Origin: Fidelibacterota bacterium
GTDB lineage: Bacteria > Fidelibacterota > Marinisomatia > SCGC-AAA003-L08 > D37C17
Assembly (NCBI GenBank): GCA_002707645.1
Contig: PANN01000003.1
Coordinates: forward strand, 1 to 62,390
Direction: 5' to 3'
Length of the DNA: 62,390 bases
In this document: piece by piece, positions 19,223 through 28,635 of the stretch
How positions within the stretch are numbered: position 1 is the first letter of the stretch
Layout of the letters: every line of letters starts with the position of its first letter
Notes under the pieces: generated by a model
The model's database searches: none
What the model saw: the letters and a program-made list of their open reading frames with translations, nothing else
Told to the model about the DNA's origin: nothing
Translations under genes and position numbers: made by a program

Positions 19223-20686
19223 TTAAAAATTTCCTAGTACAATATTAGTTAATGTAACTATATCTAAAACATTAATAATATCATCGGAATTCATGTCAAC
19301 ATTTTCGCTATAATCAGATAGTCCAAGTATTATATTAACTGTAGAAATTATATCGAGTATATTAATAATTCCATCAAGATTTAAATCTCCCAAAAGTATT
19401 TGACTATCAAAATAATCATAACCATATTTTTGAGCTCTTGGGATCATTTGATTGAAAGAACCGGGGTGAGTATATGTCCAAACAACATTTCCACTTTGTG
19501 TTACTTCAAACATGTATGAATCATCAGCAACAGTTACCAATGTATTTCCATTGGGTTGCCTAAAAGCTCCAGATTGAACATCTGAAAAGAAGTTACTCTG
19601 ATATAACCACTCCCAAGATGTGGGACCAAATGCATCATTATTATTAATATCATACGTTCCATTATCATTTAATGGAGGAGAAAATTCGAGTGCTGCTGAA
19701 TTATTATTAGAATGCTGATTATTATATAAAATAAGATTTCCTTCACCTGGATAACCCTCAGGTATCCAATTGACACTATGTTGACTTTCTAAAATTTGAT
19801 CGGAATTATTTCCTCTATCATAATTTGAAGGATTACCCCATCTATATATTAAATCACCACCCATACCAGAATTACCACCTGAATGTGATGCAGCTTCATC
19901 TGTAGTCGTACTATGATCAATAATATAAATTTCACCCATATGTCTAGACGATATTACTATTTGATCTAAATCTGCATTGTAATCAATAGCATTTACATGA
20001 ATCCAATCTCCATTTGCATTACCTCCAGGGCCTCCATTACTTCCAACAGAATTACAGTTTATATTCATAAGCTCAGGATGTTCTGAAACAACGCCATAAA
20101 ATGCATCATATTGACTTCCTAAATCTTGAACTAGGTGATCCCACAAATGCCATTCCCAAACGACTGTAGCATCTCCGTTATCTAAATTAGGTTCAATTTC
20201 AAATATTGCAGTTGACCACATTTGATTTAGGGAATTATTAACAGATGTTCTTCCATAGGAACTCCATTCACTTTGATATTTCCTTTCCCATGCAACAAGT
20301 AAAATATTACCATTTGGCATTACATCTATATCATGGTGGTGCTGATATGTTTGATTAGATACTTCATGAGACCATAGTAAATCTCCATCCCAATTATAAA
20401 TTTCAACTTTTCCACCAACTCCTCCAGACTCCATGGTTGGATTATTTGATCTGCATGGATAGTATAATAAAGTATTTTCAAAACCTGGCTCATCTCCCTG
20501 GTAAAGATATGGCATACTTGCAGCACCGCTAGAATGACTCCAAGAATTATAGGTTGAACCATTAGTATCTATTAAATAACTAGTAGAACCTCCACCTCCA
20601 CCTTGAGGAGTATATAAAACATAACCTTCATAAACTTCTTGGGATAATACTATTTGGAATAGCAAAACGGAAAATATTTTTATCAT
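19223..20686 (-). CDS. Secreted arylsulfotransferase (ASST)-like protein with dockerin-like tail
   Basis: A 487-residue exported protein has a signal peptide at ~1-15. The body resembles the PAPS-independent arylsulfate sulfotransferase fold, a beta-propeller with repeated DG(D/N)-V-W-x-W blades. Examples are VVWEWHLWDHLVQD, DWIHVNAIDYN, ISSRHMGEIYIID, YRWGNP and SQHSVNWIPEG, in an order typical of the ASST family. These enzymes move sulfate from one aryl ester to another in the periplasm. Residues ~430-487 are two dockerin-like repeats (GDLNLDGIINILD and VDMNSDDIINVLD). Whether the sulfotransfer activity is retained cannot be judged from sequence alone. Confidence 0.8.
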   Translation of the reverse strand: MIKIFSVLLFQIVLSQEVYEGYVLYTPQGGGGGSTSYLIDTNGSTYNSWSHSSGAASMPYLYQGDEPGFENTLLYYPCRSNNPTMESGGVGGKVEIYNWDGDLLWSHEVSNQTYQHHHDIDVMPNGNILLVAWERKYQSEWSSYGRTSVNNSLNQMWSTAIFEIEPNLDNGDATVVWEWHLWDHLVQDLGSQYDAFYGVVSEHPELMNINCNSVGSNGGPGGNANGDWIHVNAIDYNADLDQIVISSRHMGEIYIIDHSTTTDEAASHSGGNSGMGGDLIYRWGNPSNYDRGNNSDQILESQHSVNWIPEGYPGEGNLILYNNQHSNNNSAALEFSPPLNDNGTYDINNNDAFGPTSWEWLYQSNFFSDVQSGAFRQPNGNTLVTVADDSYMFEVTQSGNVVWTYTHPGSFNQMIPRAQKYGYDYFDSQILLGDLNLDGIINILDIISTVNIILGLSDYSENVDMNSDDIINVLDIVTLTNIVLGNF

Positions 20687-20829
20687 AATAGTCTCTTTTT
20701 TAAGAAAAATTTAATATCCTAAACTTAAATATGTTAATAAAGAATATATAATTATTAAATGTAATTGATTGTAATAAATAGTTACTATTTATGTTTTTAA
20801 AAAAATATATATAACGTGTAATATTTAAA
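20687..20829. promoter_or_regulatory. Divergent intergenic region, presumed promoters
   Basis: These 143 bases separate a minus-strand arylsulfotransferase-like gene from the plus-strand sulfotransferase operon, so promoters for both must lie here or nearby. The sequence is almost pure A+T (for example ATATATATAACGTGTAATA at 20801-20819). I could not assign -10/-35 boxes or an operator with confidence, and no clear inverted repeat stands out. Confidence 0.35.
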
Positions 20830-21924
20830 GTGAATATTTCAATATTTAAAAGATTAGCTGTTGTGTATTCGATTATGGGCTATATTTTTGGTAGCTGGAT
20901 TACACCGATTTTACTATTTCCACTAATTTTAATACTCAGATTTATAGTTTTTTTATTTATGATGATAGATAAACTATTTTATTTGTCATTAACAAAAATA
21001 TCAATTAATAGTCCAATTGTAATTGTTGGAAATCCTAGATCAGGAACTACCTTTATTCAAAGATTTTTGGTTGCTAATAAATTTGGTCAAGGTTCACAGC
21101 TATGGCAAATGATTTACCCCTCAATAATTCTTCAAAAGTTATTAAAACCAATTTTACCAGTATTAGAATTAATTAGTCCAGCAAAGCATCATTCGACAGC
21201 TGCTCACAAAACGAGTTTATCATCGGTGGAAACTGATGATGTGGGTATGTTATTTAGATTTTTTGATGGATTTTTTTTATATGGATTTTTTTTATCATGG
21301 TCAAAGAAAGATTTATTTAATTGGGTTGATCCAAAATTTAGAGATAATTCTACTAGAGATTATAATTGGCTTGAATCGGTGTGGAAGAGAATCCTAATAA
21401 ATTCTAAGCAAGATAGAATAATCGCTAAATTATTTTCCGTAAGTGCAAATTGTCCTAAGTTCCAGGAACGCTATCCTGATTCTAAATTACTTTATATGGT
21501 GAGAAATCCTATTGATGTGATTCCATCAGGATTAAGCTTAGTTACTGGGGTATTAGATAAAAAATTTGGTTTTTGGGACAAACCTAAAATTGATAGAGAT
21601 AGATTTATTAGTAACTTATATAAAGGTTTAGTTCAATTATTATTACGATTTGAAAAAGACTGGACAAATGGTAAAATTAATAAAGATAATGTTATGATTG
21701 TAAAATTTGATTCCATGATGTCAGATTTTGAAACATTAATGAAAGAAATAATCATTTTTACAAATCATAAAAGTTCTAGAAGTTTAGAATCTGTAATTAA
21801 AAATACTTCTGATGAACAAAAAAAATATAAAAGTAAACATAAGTATGATTTATCAAAGTTCGGTTTGACAAAAGAAAAAATTGAGAAAGATTGTTTGAAG
21901 TATTATGAAACGTTTATTAATTAG
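20830..21924 (+). CDS. PAPS-dependent sulfotransferase, membrane-associated
   Basis: A 364-residue protein begins at GTG. An N-terminal hydrophobic region (~10-50, probably one or two membrane segments) precedes a sulfotransferase domain of the Sulfotransf_3 type. The 5'-phosphosulfate loop is PRSGTT (69-74), and the 3'-phosphate-binding motif is VRNPIDVIPSG (~224-234). It should transfer sulfate from PAPS to a hydroxyl of a lipid or glycan at the inner membrane. It leads a run of four overlapping or abutting genes (START-like, barrel, ketoacyl synthase). A PAPS-producing gene lies 7 kb away, so a sulfated lipid is a plausible product, by inference only. Confidence 0.85.
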   Translation: MNISIFKRLAVVYSIMGYIFGSWITPILLFPLILILRFIVFLFMMIDKLFYLSLTKISINSPIVIVGNPRSGTTFIQRFLVANKFGQGSQLWQMIYPSIILQKLLKPILPVLELISPAKHHSTAAHKTSLSSVETDDVGMLFRFFDGFFLYGFFLSWSKKDLFNWVDPKFRDNSTRDYNWLESVWKRILINSKQDRIIAKLFSVSANCPKFQERYPDSKLLYMVRNPIDVIPSGLSLVTGVLDKKFGFWDKPKIDRDRFISNLYKGLVQLLLRFEKDWTNGKINKDNVMIVKFDSMMSDFETLMKEIIIFTNHKSSRSLESVIKNTSDEQKKYKSKHKYDLSKFGLTKEKIEKDCLKYYETFIN

Positions 21925-22498
21925 TTTGTTTTTATATTCTTTATTATTTGGCGAAATTCCTAATAGCGATTTTGATTCTTGGAATGTGTTACAGAATGAT
22001 AATATTTGGATTGGGAATTTTGAAGATGATTTTCCATGGTGTAAAGCAAAAATTATTTTACCATTTTCGATTGAATATATTTTGCCTGTAATTGAAGATG
22101 TAAATAATTATCATGAGATGTTACACTCAGTTATTTTTTCTACTAAAGATAAAAATAATATAGCACATATTAGAATTGATTATCCTTTTCCTTTTACCGA
22201 TAGGGAGTATATTGTGAAATTTGAAAGGTTAATTGATAACAAAGATGTTGTTTATGCTTTTGCTACAAATCCTAGTTTGAATAAAACTACTGATCCAAAT
22301 TATATAAGATTAGTTAATGCAAAAGGTGAATGGAGACTCTCACCCATTAAAGAAAACGTAACAGAAGTTTCTTACCTTTGGAATGGTGAACTTAGAGGGG
22401 ATTTCCCTGATTGGGCTCTATCAAAAGCTTGGGTTAAACATGGAAATGAAGTATTGGATAATTTAGCAGATAAATTAAAGGAGAATAATGAAAAATAG
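21905..22498 (+). CDS. Exported START/SRPBCC-fold lipid-binding-like protein
   Basis: A 197-residue protein has a signal peptide (~1-16, ending LLFG) followed by a START-like SRPBCC domain. Recognisable elements are an early strand IILPFSIEYILPVIEDVNNY, the DYPFPFTDREYIVKFER segment and a C-terminal helix VKHGNEVLDNLADKL. Such domains hold hydrophobic ligands. The gene overlaps the sulfotransferase by 20 nt and the barrel gene by 11 nt, suggesting that it handles a hydrophobic intermediate in the same pathway in the periplasm. Confidence 0.75.
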   Translation: MKRLLISLFLYSLLFGEIPNSDFDSWNVLQNDNIWIGNFEDDFPWCKAKIILPFSIEYILPVIEDVNNYHEMLHSVIFSTKDKNNIAHIRIDYPFPFTDREYIVKFERLIDNKDVVYAFATNPSLNKTTDPNYIRLVNAKGEWRLSPIKENVTEVSYLWNGELRGDFPDWALSKAWVKHGNEVLDNLADKLKENNEK

Positions 22499-23972
22499 GT
22501 TTTTTAGTATTATAGTATTATCAATGTTATTTGGCAGTCAAAATACTGTAGTAAATGGAAATATAGAGTATTTTTTTATGAACAGATTATCTAATAGTGA
22601 TGTAGTTAATATACCTTTTAGACTTTTAAACTTAAATATTTATCATCAAAGAGATAATTTAGATATTAATGGAGAATTTGCACTTGAATATAGACCTAGA
22701 TTGGATACCGATTTTTCATTTGATGATAATCCTACAGATTTTAATTTAGTCTTAAGAGATTTGTATGTCACTTATTTTTTAGAAAATGGTGAGTTTAGTT
22801 TTGGTAAAAAAAGATATACCTGGGGAAGTGCAGATGAAAATTCTCCAATTGACAATTTAAGTCCATATGATTATTATTATCTTTTAAATGGTACACAAGA
22901 AAGAAAACTTGGAATTTATTCTGCTTCGTTTGATTTTTATTTAGATAATGATTGGAAAGTTAGTGGTATGGTATCTCCGCTTCATAATACAAGTAGATTC
23001 CCAATTGATGATCCTGAGTATCCATTGTCATTGCCTGTTTCTCCATCAGTTGGGCAGTTTTTATCTATTAATAATCCATATGAATCAGGATTTTATTTAC
23101 AAAAATCTATGCAAAACTTTGATTTCACATTATCACATTTTAGAGCCTATGATAGAGTATTTAATGTGTCTGGATTTGCTCTTTATCAATTTGGTTCTAG
23201 TGGAATAAATCCTCAAACTGAAATAAAATATTCATATAGATTAACAGAGGCCAATAATTTAGGTTTTGTTGCTTTATTAGATGATTTTACAGTTCGTTCA
23301 GATATTACTTTATTTAGATCTTTTGACAGAAATGATACCTATTCATTTATGTCAGCTCCATATTCAATTGATGTTCAAGCAGGGACAGATAATTATAATA
23401 TTGTTACTGCTGAAGATCAGGAATGTGCAGAAACTAATGATGAAGGAGAGACTGTATATATAGATTGTATTTATCCATTTAAAGAAGATGCAAATTATAT
23501 TCAAGGTATATTGCAAATAGAATTGCCGTTGCCAAATGATTACCAAATTAATGTTCAGTATTTTCAATATGATATTAATGAATATACTAATTTACTTACT
23601 GAGTATGACTTACCAAGTAATGTGCAGCTTCCTAATATACAAATTGATATTTCCAATGCAGATAGTGAGGACTTATTTTTACCTGGAATGGGGGCTCCAT
23701 ATTCGATATTATCAAAAAAATTAACATTTATTAATTTAGAAAAATTATTAATGGATAGTGATTTGAAATTATCATTTACTTTAGTACAAGATTTGGATGA
23801 AGGTAGCGGTCATATCTTTGCTTTTGAATCTGAATTTGACTTTGGAAATGGTTTAGTAGGTCTTATCGGTTTTAATAAAATTAACGGCGATTCATCGCTC
23901 GGAGATATGTATCGATTTAATTCAATGGAAGATTTTTCTTCTTTTAGATCACAGCTAACGTATAACTTTTAA
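22488..23972 (+). CDS. Predicted outer-membrane beta-barrel protein (DUF1302-like)
   Basis: A 494-residue protein has a signal peptide (~1-17). Alternating strands rich in aromatic residues run through the whole length, and the last residue is phenylalanine, as expected for an outer-membrane barrel. The segment FGKKRYTWGSADENSPIDNL resembles the K-x-x-x-WG-x-A signature of DUF1302-type barrels, which often accompany hydrophobic-compound processing genes. It starts inside the START-like gene and ends 2 nt before the ketoacyl synthase, so it may export or import the same lipid-like compound. The family call is moderate. Confidence 0.7.
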   Translation: MKNRFFSIIVLSMLFGSQNTVVNGNIEYFFMNRLSNSDVVNIPFRLLNLNIYHQRDNLDINGEFALEYRPRLDTDFSFDDNPTDFNLVLRDLYVTYFLENGEFSFGKKRYTWGSADENSPIDNLSPYDYYYLLNGTQERKLGIYSASFDFYLDNDWKVSGMVSPLHNTSRFPIDDPEYPLSLPVSPSVGQFLSINNPYESGFYLQKSMQNFDFTLSHFRAYDRVFNVSGFALYQFGSSGINPQTEIKYSYRLTEANNLGFVALLDDFTVRSDITLFRSFDRNDTYSFMSAPYSIDVQAGTDNYNIVTAEDQECAETNDEGETVYIDCIYPFKEDANYIQGILQIELPLPNDYQINVQYFQYDINEYTNLLTEYDLPSNVQLPNIQIDISNADSEDLFLPGMGAPYSILSKKLTFINLEKLLMDSDLKLSFTLVQDLDEGSGHIFAFESEFDFGNGLVGLIGFNKINGDSSLGDMYRFNSMEDFSSFRSQLTYNF

Positions 23973-23974
23973 TT

Positions 23975-24937
23975 ATGAATCTTAAAATTTCAGGTATAGG
24001 TTATTATCTCCCAGAATATATAGAAACGTCTGAGGAATTAGCACCAAAGATTAATAAATCAATAGATTGGATTAATACTCTTACAGGAGTTGTAGAAAGG
24101 CGAGTTTCAGATATCGATGTAGATTTAATGGGAGCAAAAGCATCTAAGTTAGCTTTAAAAGATGAGGTTCCGGATTTAATTTTAAATGCCTCGGGTGTTG
24201 GTAAGCAAGTTATACCTGATACTTCTGTTTTTATTCAAAAAGAACTAGGTTTTAAAGGTATCCCATCATTTACAGTACATTCTACTTGTTTATCTTTTTT
24301 GGTTGCTCTACATACAGCAGCAAATTTTATTTCCCAAGGTTCATATAAAAAAATATTGATTGTTTCCGCAGATAGAGGTACCAGAGGAAGAAATTTTAAT
24401 GAGCCTGAAAGTGCTGCATTACTTGGCGATGCAGCAGCAGCTATTTTAGTTGAAAAAGCATTAGATAATGAAGGTTCAAGCATGTTGGATTTTACAATGA
24501 ACACATATCCTGAGGGTTCGCATTTAACTGAAGTAAGAGGAGGTGGAACAAATCTTCATCCACACGATGAGGAAACAAATTTTGCTGATAATCTATTTTC
24601 AATGAACGGTCCGATGATTTATAAAATGGCAAGAAAAACAGTGTATAATCAAATCCAAATAGATTTAAAGAATAATAATTTAAAAGTTGATGATATTAAC
24701 TTAGTTATTCCACATCAAGCTTCAGGTTTAGCTATTAAAGCGTACAGTAAATACGGTGGTTTTAAAGAGGATAAAGTTATGAATATTCTTGCAAAAACAG
24801 GTAATTGTGTAGCAGCTTCATTACCTCTTGCTCTAGCAATTGCCTATGAAGAAAATAGAATTAAAAGAGGTGATTTGATTTATTTTATTGGAACTGGGGC
24901 TGGGCTTTCTGTTGCCTCTTGCTTACTTAGATATTAG
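23975..24937 (+). CDS. 3-oxoacyl-ACP synthase III (FabH/OleA-like thiolase-fold enzyme)
   Basis: A 320-residue condensing enzyme has the complete Cys-His-Asn triad of KAS III: Cys105 in HSTCLSF, His247 in IPHQASG and Asn277 in KTGNCVA. The final GTGAGLSVASCLLRY matches the family's oxyanion-loop end. It may condense acyl-CoA or acyl-ACP units. It lies at the end of the sulfotransferase/START/barrel run rather than beside fabD, fabG or acpP, so a specialised lipid or hydrocarbon role is more likely than primary fatty acid initiation. The end overlaps the convergent arylsulfotransferase-like gene by 4 nt. Confidence 0.85.
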   Translation: MNLKISGIGYYLPEYIETSEELAPKINKSIDWINTLTGVVERRVSDIDVDLMGAKASKLALKDEVPDLILNASGVGKQVIPDTSVFIQKELGFKGIPSFTVHSTCLSFLVALHTAANFISQGSYKKILIVSADRGTRGRNFNEPESAALLGDAAAAILVEKALDNEGSSMLDFTMNTYPEGSHLTEVRGGGTNLHPHDEETNFADNLFSMNGPMIYKMARKTVYNQIQIDLKNNNLKVDDINLVIPHQASGLAIKAYSKYGGFKEDKVMNILAKTGNCVAASLPLALAIAYEENRIKRGDLIYFIGTGAGLSVASCLLRY

Positions 24938-27813
24938 TCTAATATAAAATTAACAATACTAATTACATCTATAATATTTATTGTTTCATCTCCATTAATA
25001 TCTCCAGCACATAATTCTTCATCAGAGGGATTTGTATTATCTATGATTATATTTACGGTTGCAATAATATCAATAATATTTATTATTCCATCAAAATTTA
25101 AATCCATTACTAAACAAGTTGTTTCACATTCTTGCTCATTAGTTATTTCAAATGAATAATAAAGCGGGTCTATGGAGCTGTTTAAATTAGGACTATTTTC
25201 AATACATTCAGGAAGATTATTACATAATTGATTTCCTCCAGATCCAAAGTAGGGGAGAAAGGAATAATCATCAGAGTTCCAGTTTATATTGAGATTACAA
25301 AAAGAATTAGGTAAGTAAGATAGGTTATTATTAAATATCCACATGTAAACAAGATTTTCAAGATTACTAATACTCTCAGGTAATGAATCAAGCTGATTGT
25401 AGCCCATATCAAGCCAGTAAAGATTACTTAAATTTCCTATTTGATCTGGTAAATTAGTTATATTATTAAATGACAAAACTAGAAAAAATAAATTTTCTAA
25501 GTTGATAATGTTTTGAGGAAGCTCAGTTAATTGATTGTAATTAGCATACAATACACTTAATTGTGTCATATCAGATATTGATTCAGGTAATGATGTTAAA
25601 GTTACTTGACCACCTTGGTAATAATTACCAACTTCTAACCTTGTTATTCTTCCGTTAACCCAATTTTGAGAACCTAAATTAATAGCAGATGCAACATTTA
25701 ATGAATTATCAGATATAATATCATTTAAAGCATTTAAATCATTATTGTTAAAGCAATAACTCCCATCAAGTAAAATAGTTGAGTTAGGTACTGTCTCATA
25801 ATAAGTAAAACCCTCGCTGCAGTTCTGGCATGTTGTCCCATTGCCATTACAAACACCACATTCATCTAGCTGAGCATTACCATTTGGAACTCCTGCACAA
25901 TCAATACATGTTGAGTTATTCCCATTACATACACCGCAATCATCCAAAATTGAGTTTCCATTACATAATCCCTCGCAATCTAAAATTGAATTTCCTCCAC
26001 AAATACCATCACAATCAATAATTTCTTCGCACAAACTATTATTAAATAGTACTGTAAGATTTCTTTTAAGATTTTCGTTGTTATCAGGTATAATTTCAAT
26101 ATTAACATAATTAGAATTGTCTATATTAAAAATTTCAAATTGACATGTATCATCATTAATGGTACAGTTTCTAATTTCTTCAGAACTATTTTCAAAATTT
26201 ATTAATACTTGAAAATTAGAATTATTATTGATTAATTCTCCTTCATCATTTATAGATAATTGTATATGATTATAGTTAGTTAAGTAGTTACCATTATCGA
26301 TGCTTGTTGTAACCGCAGAAGTATTATCTGAAAATTCTTTTAATAATACACTATAATTATTAGGATATAACCCTGAAATTCTATTAGCTCTATAAACGGC
26401 ACCATTTGGTAATTGGAGATTTAGCTTACCTTCCCAAATAATATTTTTTTCAAAATCTATTTCTAATACAGACCCTCCATCTCCAACAGTAGTAATTAAA
26501 AAATTACCATTATCTAGTATCTGAACATTACCTGATGCAAAGCCGAAGTAATTTTCAGGCAGAGAATATTCCCATTGAATATATGGTTCTGAATCAATAT
26601 TTTCATCATAACAGATTAGTAATGCTCTAGTAGTTGGGTAGTCTGTATTAAGAATTTGCTGGCTAATATTTCCATTGTCAAGTGTTGCAAAGCATGATGG
26701 GTAGGAAATACTTTTATGCAAACTATGTTGAAAACTAAATTTTAGTTCATTTCCCAAGTTTGTATCTCCAGATGGCATTTCAAGGCCTATATTCCAATCA
26801 ATATTTTTGCTATTATAGTCTATCTTAGATATTCTAGATAAATGTCTAGCTGATAGGTAAATTTTATCTACAGAATTAGTTATGAAAGACCAATCATAAT
26901 CTAAGGCATTAGAGTGTGTCCAGTCGAACCTACCAAGTGTTGCAGCTTGAAACCATGTATCGCTAATTGTATCATAGTCATTCATGCTGTAGTAGTCAAA
27001 AGTATTCCATTCCCAAATAATTTCTTTAGTATCTTTGTCCCAAATAACAATTTTATCACCAACCCATGGGAATTCTGGTGAAAATCCATTAGCTTGATAT
27101 CCTAAGGCTTGAAATAGAGTAGTCCAAGGGCCATATGGTATTGGACCTATTCTAATATCTTCAATTAAACCTAAGTAATTTCCATCCGGAAGTTTGATTA
27201 GTTCGTGATGTAAAAAATGATCGTTTGGTTCTTCCCAAATATATTCATTATCAATAGAAAATTCAATACCAGGAAGATAATGCTCTAAATCATTATTTAC
27301 ATAACATCCTAGAAGTTGTCCGTTGTAATCTGTATTATAATATACTATGTCAGTATCAGATGAATTCCAGATTTCATTTCCCTGTTGATCAATCATTGCA
27401 CTGTAGTAGTTAAAAAAAGAACTGAAAACTGTAACTCCGTTTGAATAATCATTTTCATTATAATTTATTGAATAAGCACTAGAGATTGAAGGACCAATTA
27501 TGAAAGAATAAGTATCAATCCAATTACCATATGAATCATCGCTTAATATTGGTCTAACTCTCCAATAATATGATGAATTCCATGTGATATCAGTTTTGTG
27601 AATATATAATGTTGTTTCATTAATAATATCAACTAAAATATTGTTGAATGATTCATCTGTACTTAGTTGAAAGTTATAGTTTTCAGCTTGATAGACTTGT
27701 TCCCATTCAAAAAGTACATGAGTATAATTTAGCTCAGTATCATTTGCTGGTTTTAATAAATCAGCATAAATAAAATTTGCTAGTAGTAAACTTATATAAA
27801 AAATATTTTTCAT
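24934..27813 (-). CDS. Multidomain secreted ASST-like protein with Cys repeats, LRRs and dockerin-like tail
   Basis: I place the start at the ATG at 27813 (959 residues), which gives a clean signal peptide (MKNIFYISLLLANFIYA); an in-frame TTG lies 15 nt upstream. A fibronectin-III-like segment (~20-105) is followed by an arylsulfotransferase-like propeller (~110-500) with motifs such as IWEWNTFDYYS, DWTHSNALDYD and YLSARHLSRISKID. Cysteine repeats of the DECGVCNGN type occupy ~594-666. Four or five leucine-rich repeats (xLPESIxNLxNLxxLxLxxN) span ~724-851, and dockerin-like repeats ~901-959. The LRR and Cys modules suggest protein binding on the cell surface. Enzymatic activity is unproven. 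It converges with the ketoacyl synthase gene. Confidence 0.8.
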   Translation of the reverse strand: MKNIFYISLLLANFIYADLLKPANDTELNYTHVLFEWEQVYQAENYNFQLSTDESFNNILVDIINETTLYIHKTDITWNSSYYWRVRPILSDDSYGNWIDTYSFIIGPSISSAYSINYNENDYSNGVTVFSSFFNYYSAMIDQQGNEIWNSSDTDIVYYNTDYNGQLLGCYVNNDLEHYLPGIEFSIDNEYIWEEPNDHFLHHELIKLPDGNYLGLIEDIRIGPIPYGPWTTLFQALGYQANGFSPEFPWVGDKIVIWDKDTKEIIWEWNTFDYYSMNDYDTISDTWFQAATLGRFDWTHSNALDYDWSFITNSVDKIYLSARHLSRISKIDYNSKNIDWNIGLEMPSGDTNLGNELKFSFQHSLHKSISYPSCFATLDNGNISQQILNTDYPTTRALLICYDENIDSEPYIQWEYSLPENYFGFASGNVQILDNGNFLITTVGDGGSVLEIDFEKNIIWEGKLNLQLPNGAVYRANRISGLYPNNYSVLLKEFSDNTSAVTTSIDNGNYLTNYNHIQLSINDEGELINNNSNFQVLINFENSSEEIRNCTINDDTCQFEIFNIDNSNYVNIEIIPDNNENLKRNLTVLFNNSLCEEIIDCDGICGGNSILDCEGLCNGNSILDDCGVCNGNNSTCIDCAGVPNGNAQLDECGVCNGNGTTCQNCSEGFTYYETVPNSTILLDGSYCFNNNDLNALNDIISDNSLNVASAINLGSQNWVNGRITRLEVGNYYQGGQVTLTSLPESISDMTQLSVLYANYNQLTELPQNIINLENLFFLVLSFNNITNLPDQIGNLSNLYWLDMGYNQLDSLPESISNLENLVYMWIFNNNLSYLPNSFCNLNINWNSDDYSFLPYFGSGGNQLCNNLPECIENSPNLNSSIDPLYYSFEITNEQECETTCLVMDLNFDGIINIIDIIATVNIIIDNTNPSDEELCAGDINGDETINIIDVISIVNFILD

Positions 27814-27865
27814 AATATATAATTCCAATATTAGATTTTTAAAAAAATGTTAGACTTTGTTTTAT

Positions 27866-28635
27866 TTACTTAACAATAAAACCTGGATTTAATAGATTTT
27901 CTTTATTATAAATAAGCTCTTCTTTTGTATCGATATTATAAATATTGCCATTGGCATACTTTACAACAGCATGTGCAGCTCCTGTATCCCATTCCATTGT
28001 AGGCCCAAATCTGGGATAATAATGAGCAGTTCCATCAGCAACTAAACACATTTTTATTGAACTTCCCATACTAACTATTTCATGTTTCTTAAATTTTTTG
28101 AGATATTTTTTTAATTTTTTATCATTAGCATGAGATCTACTAGAAACAATTTTAATAATTTCATTTAATGGCTTTTTTTTGAAATTTTAATCGGTTTTTC
28201 ATTATTATTTATTAAAAAAGAACCATGATTTTTTAATCCATACCATAACTTTTTTTTAACAGGTGCATATACAACACCCATTACAGGACTAGAATCTTCT
28301 ATTAATGCAATATTTACAGTAAACTCTCCATTCCTATTTATAAACTCTTTTGTTCCATCTAATGGATCAACAAGCCAAAAGCGGTTCCAGTCTTTTCTTG
28401 AAGAAAAGTCAATTTCCTTTTCCTCTTCAGATAGGATTGGAATTTTAGTATTTATTTTTTTTAATGAATTTATAATAACGTCATTTGATGCTTTATCAGC
28501 AATTGTTAATGGAGATGCATCTTTTTTAATTTCGATAGAAGATTTATAATTATTATCATTATAAATTTCTAAAATTTTTTCTCCAGCAAGATATGAAGTA
28601 TCTATTATTGATTTTAAAAAATTACTGTAGTTCAA
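27866..28635 (-). pseudogene. cysQ: 3'(2'),5'-bisphosphate nucleotidase, frameshifted
   Basis: An inositol-monophosphatase-fold enzyme that hydrolyses PAP, the by-product of PAPS-dependent sulfation. The 5' part (28635-28165) carries the metal-binding EEKEID and DPLDGTKEF motifs and then stops. The 3' part continues in another frame down to 27866 with SSRSH, WDTGAAHAVV and the family ending LLNPGFIVK. The frames meet in a run of A on the coding strand near 28172-28179, where eight A are present and nine would restore one ~256-residue protein. It starts with TTG, overlapping the stop of sat-cysC by 4 nt, so the two are coupled. The lesion could be a real mutation or a homopolymer sequencing error. 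Confidence 0.82.
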
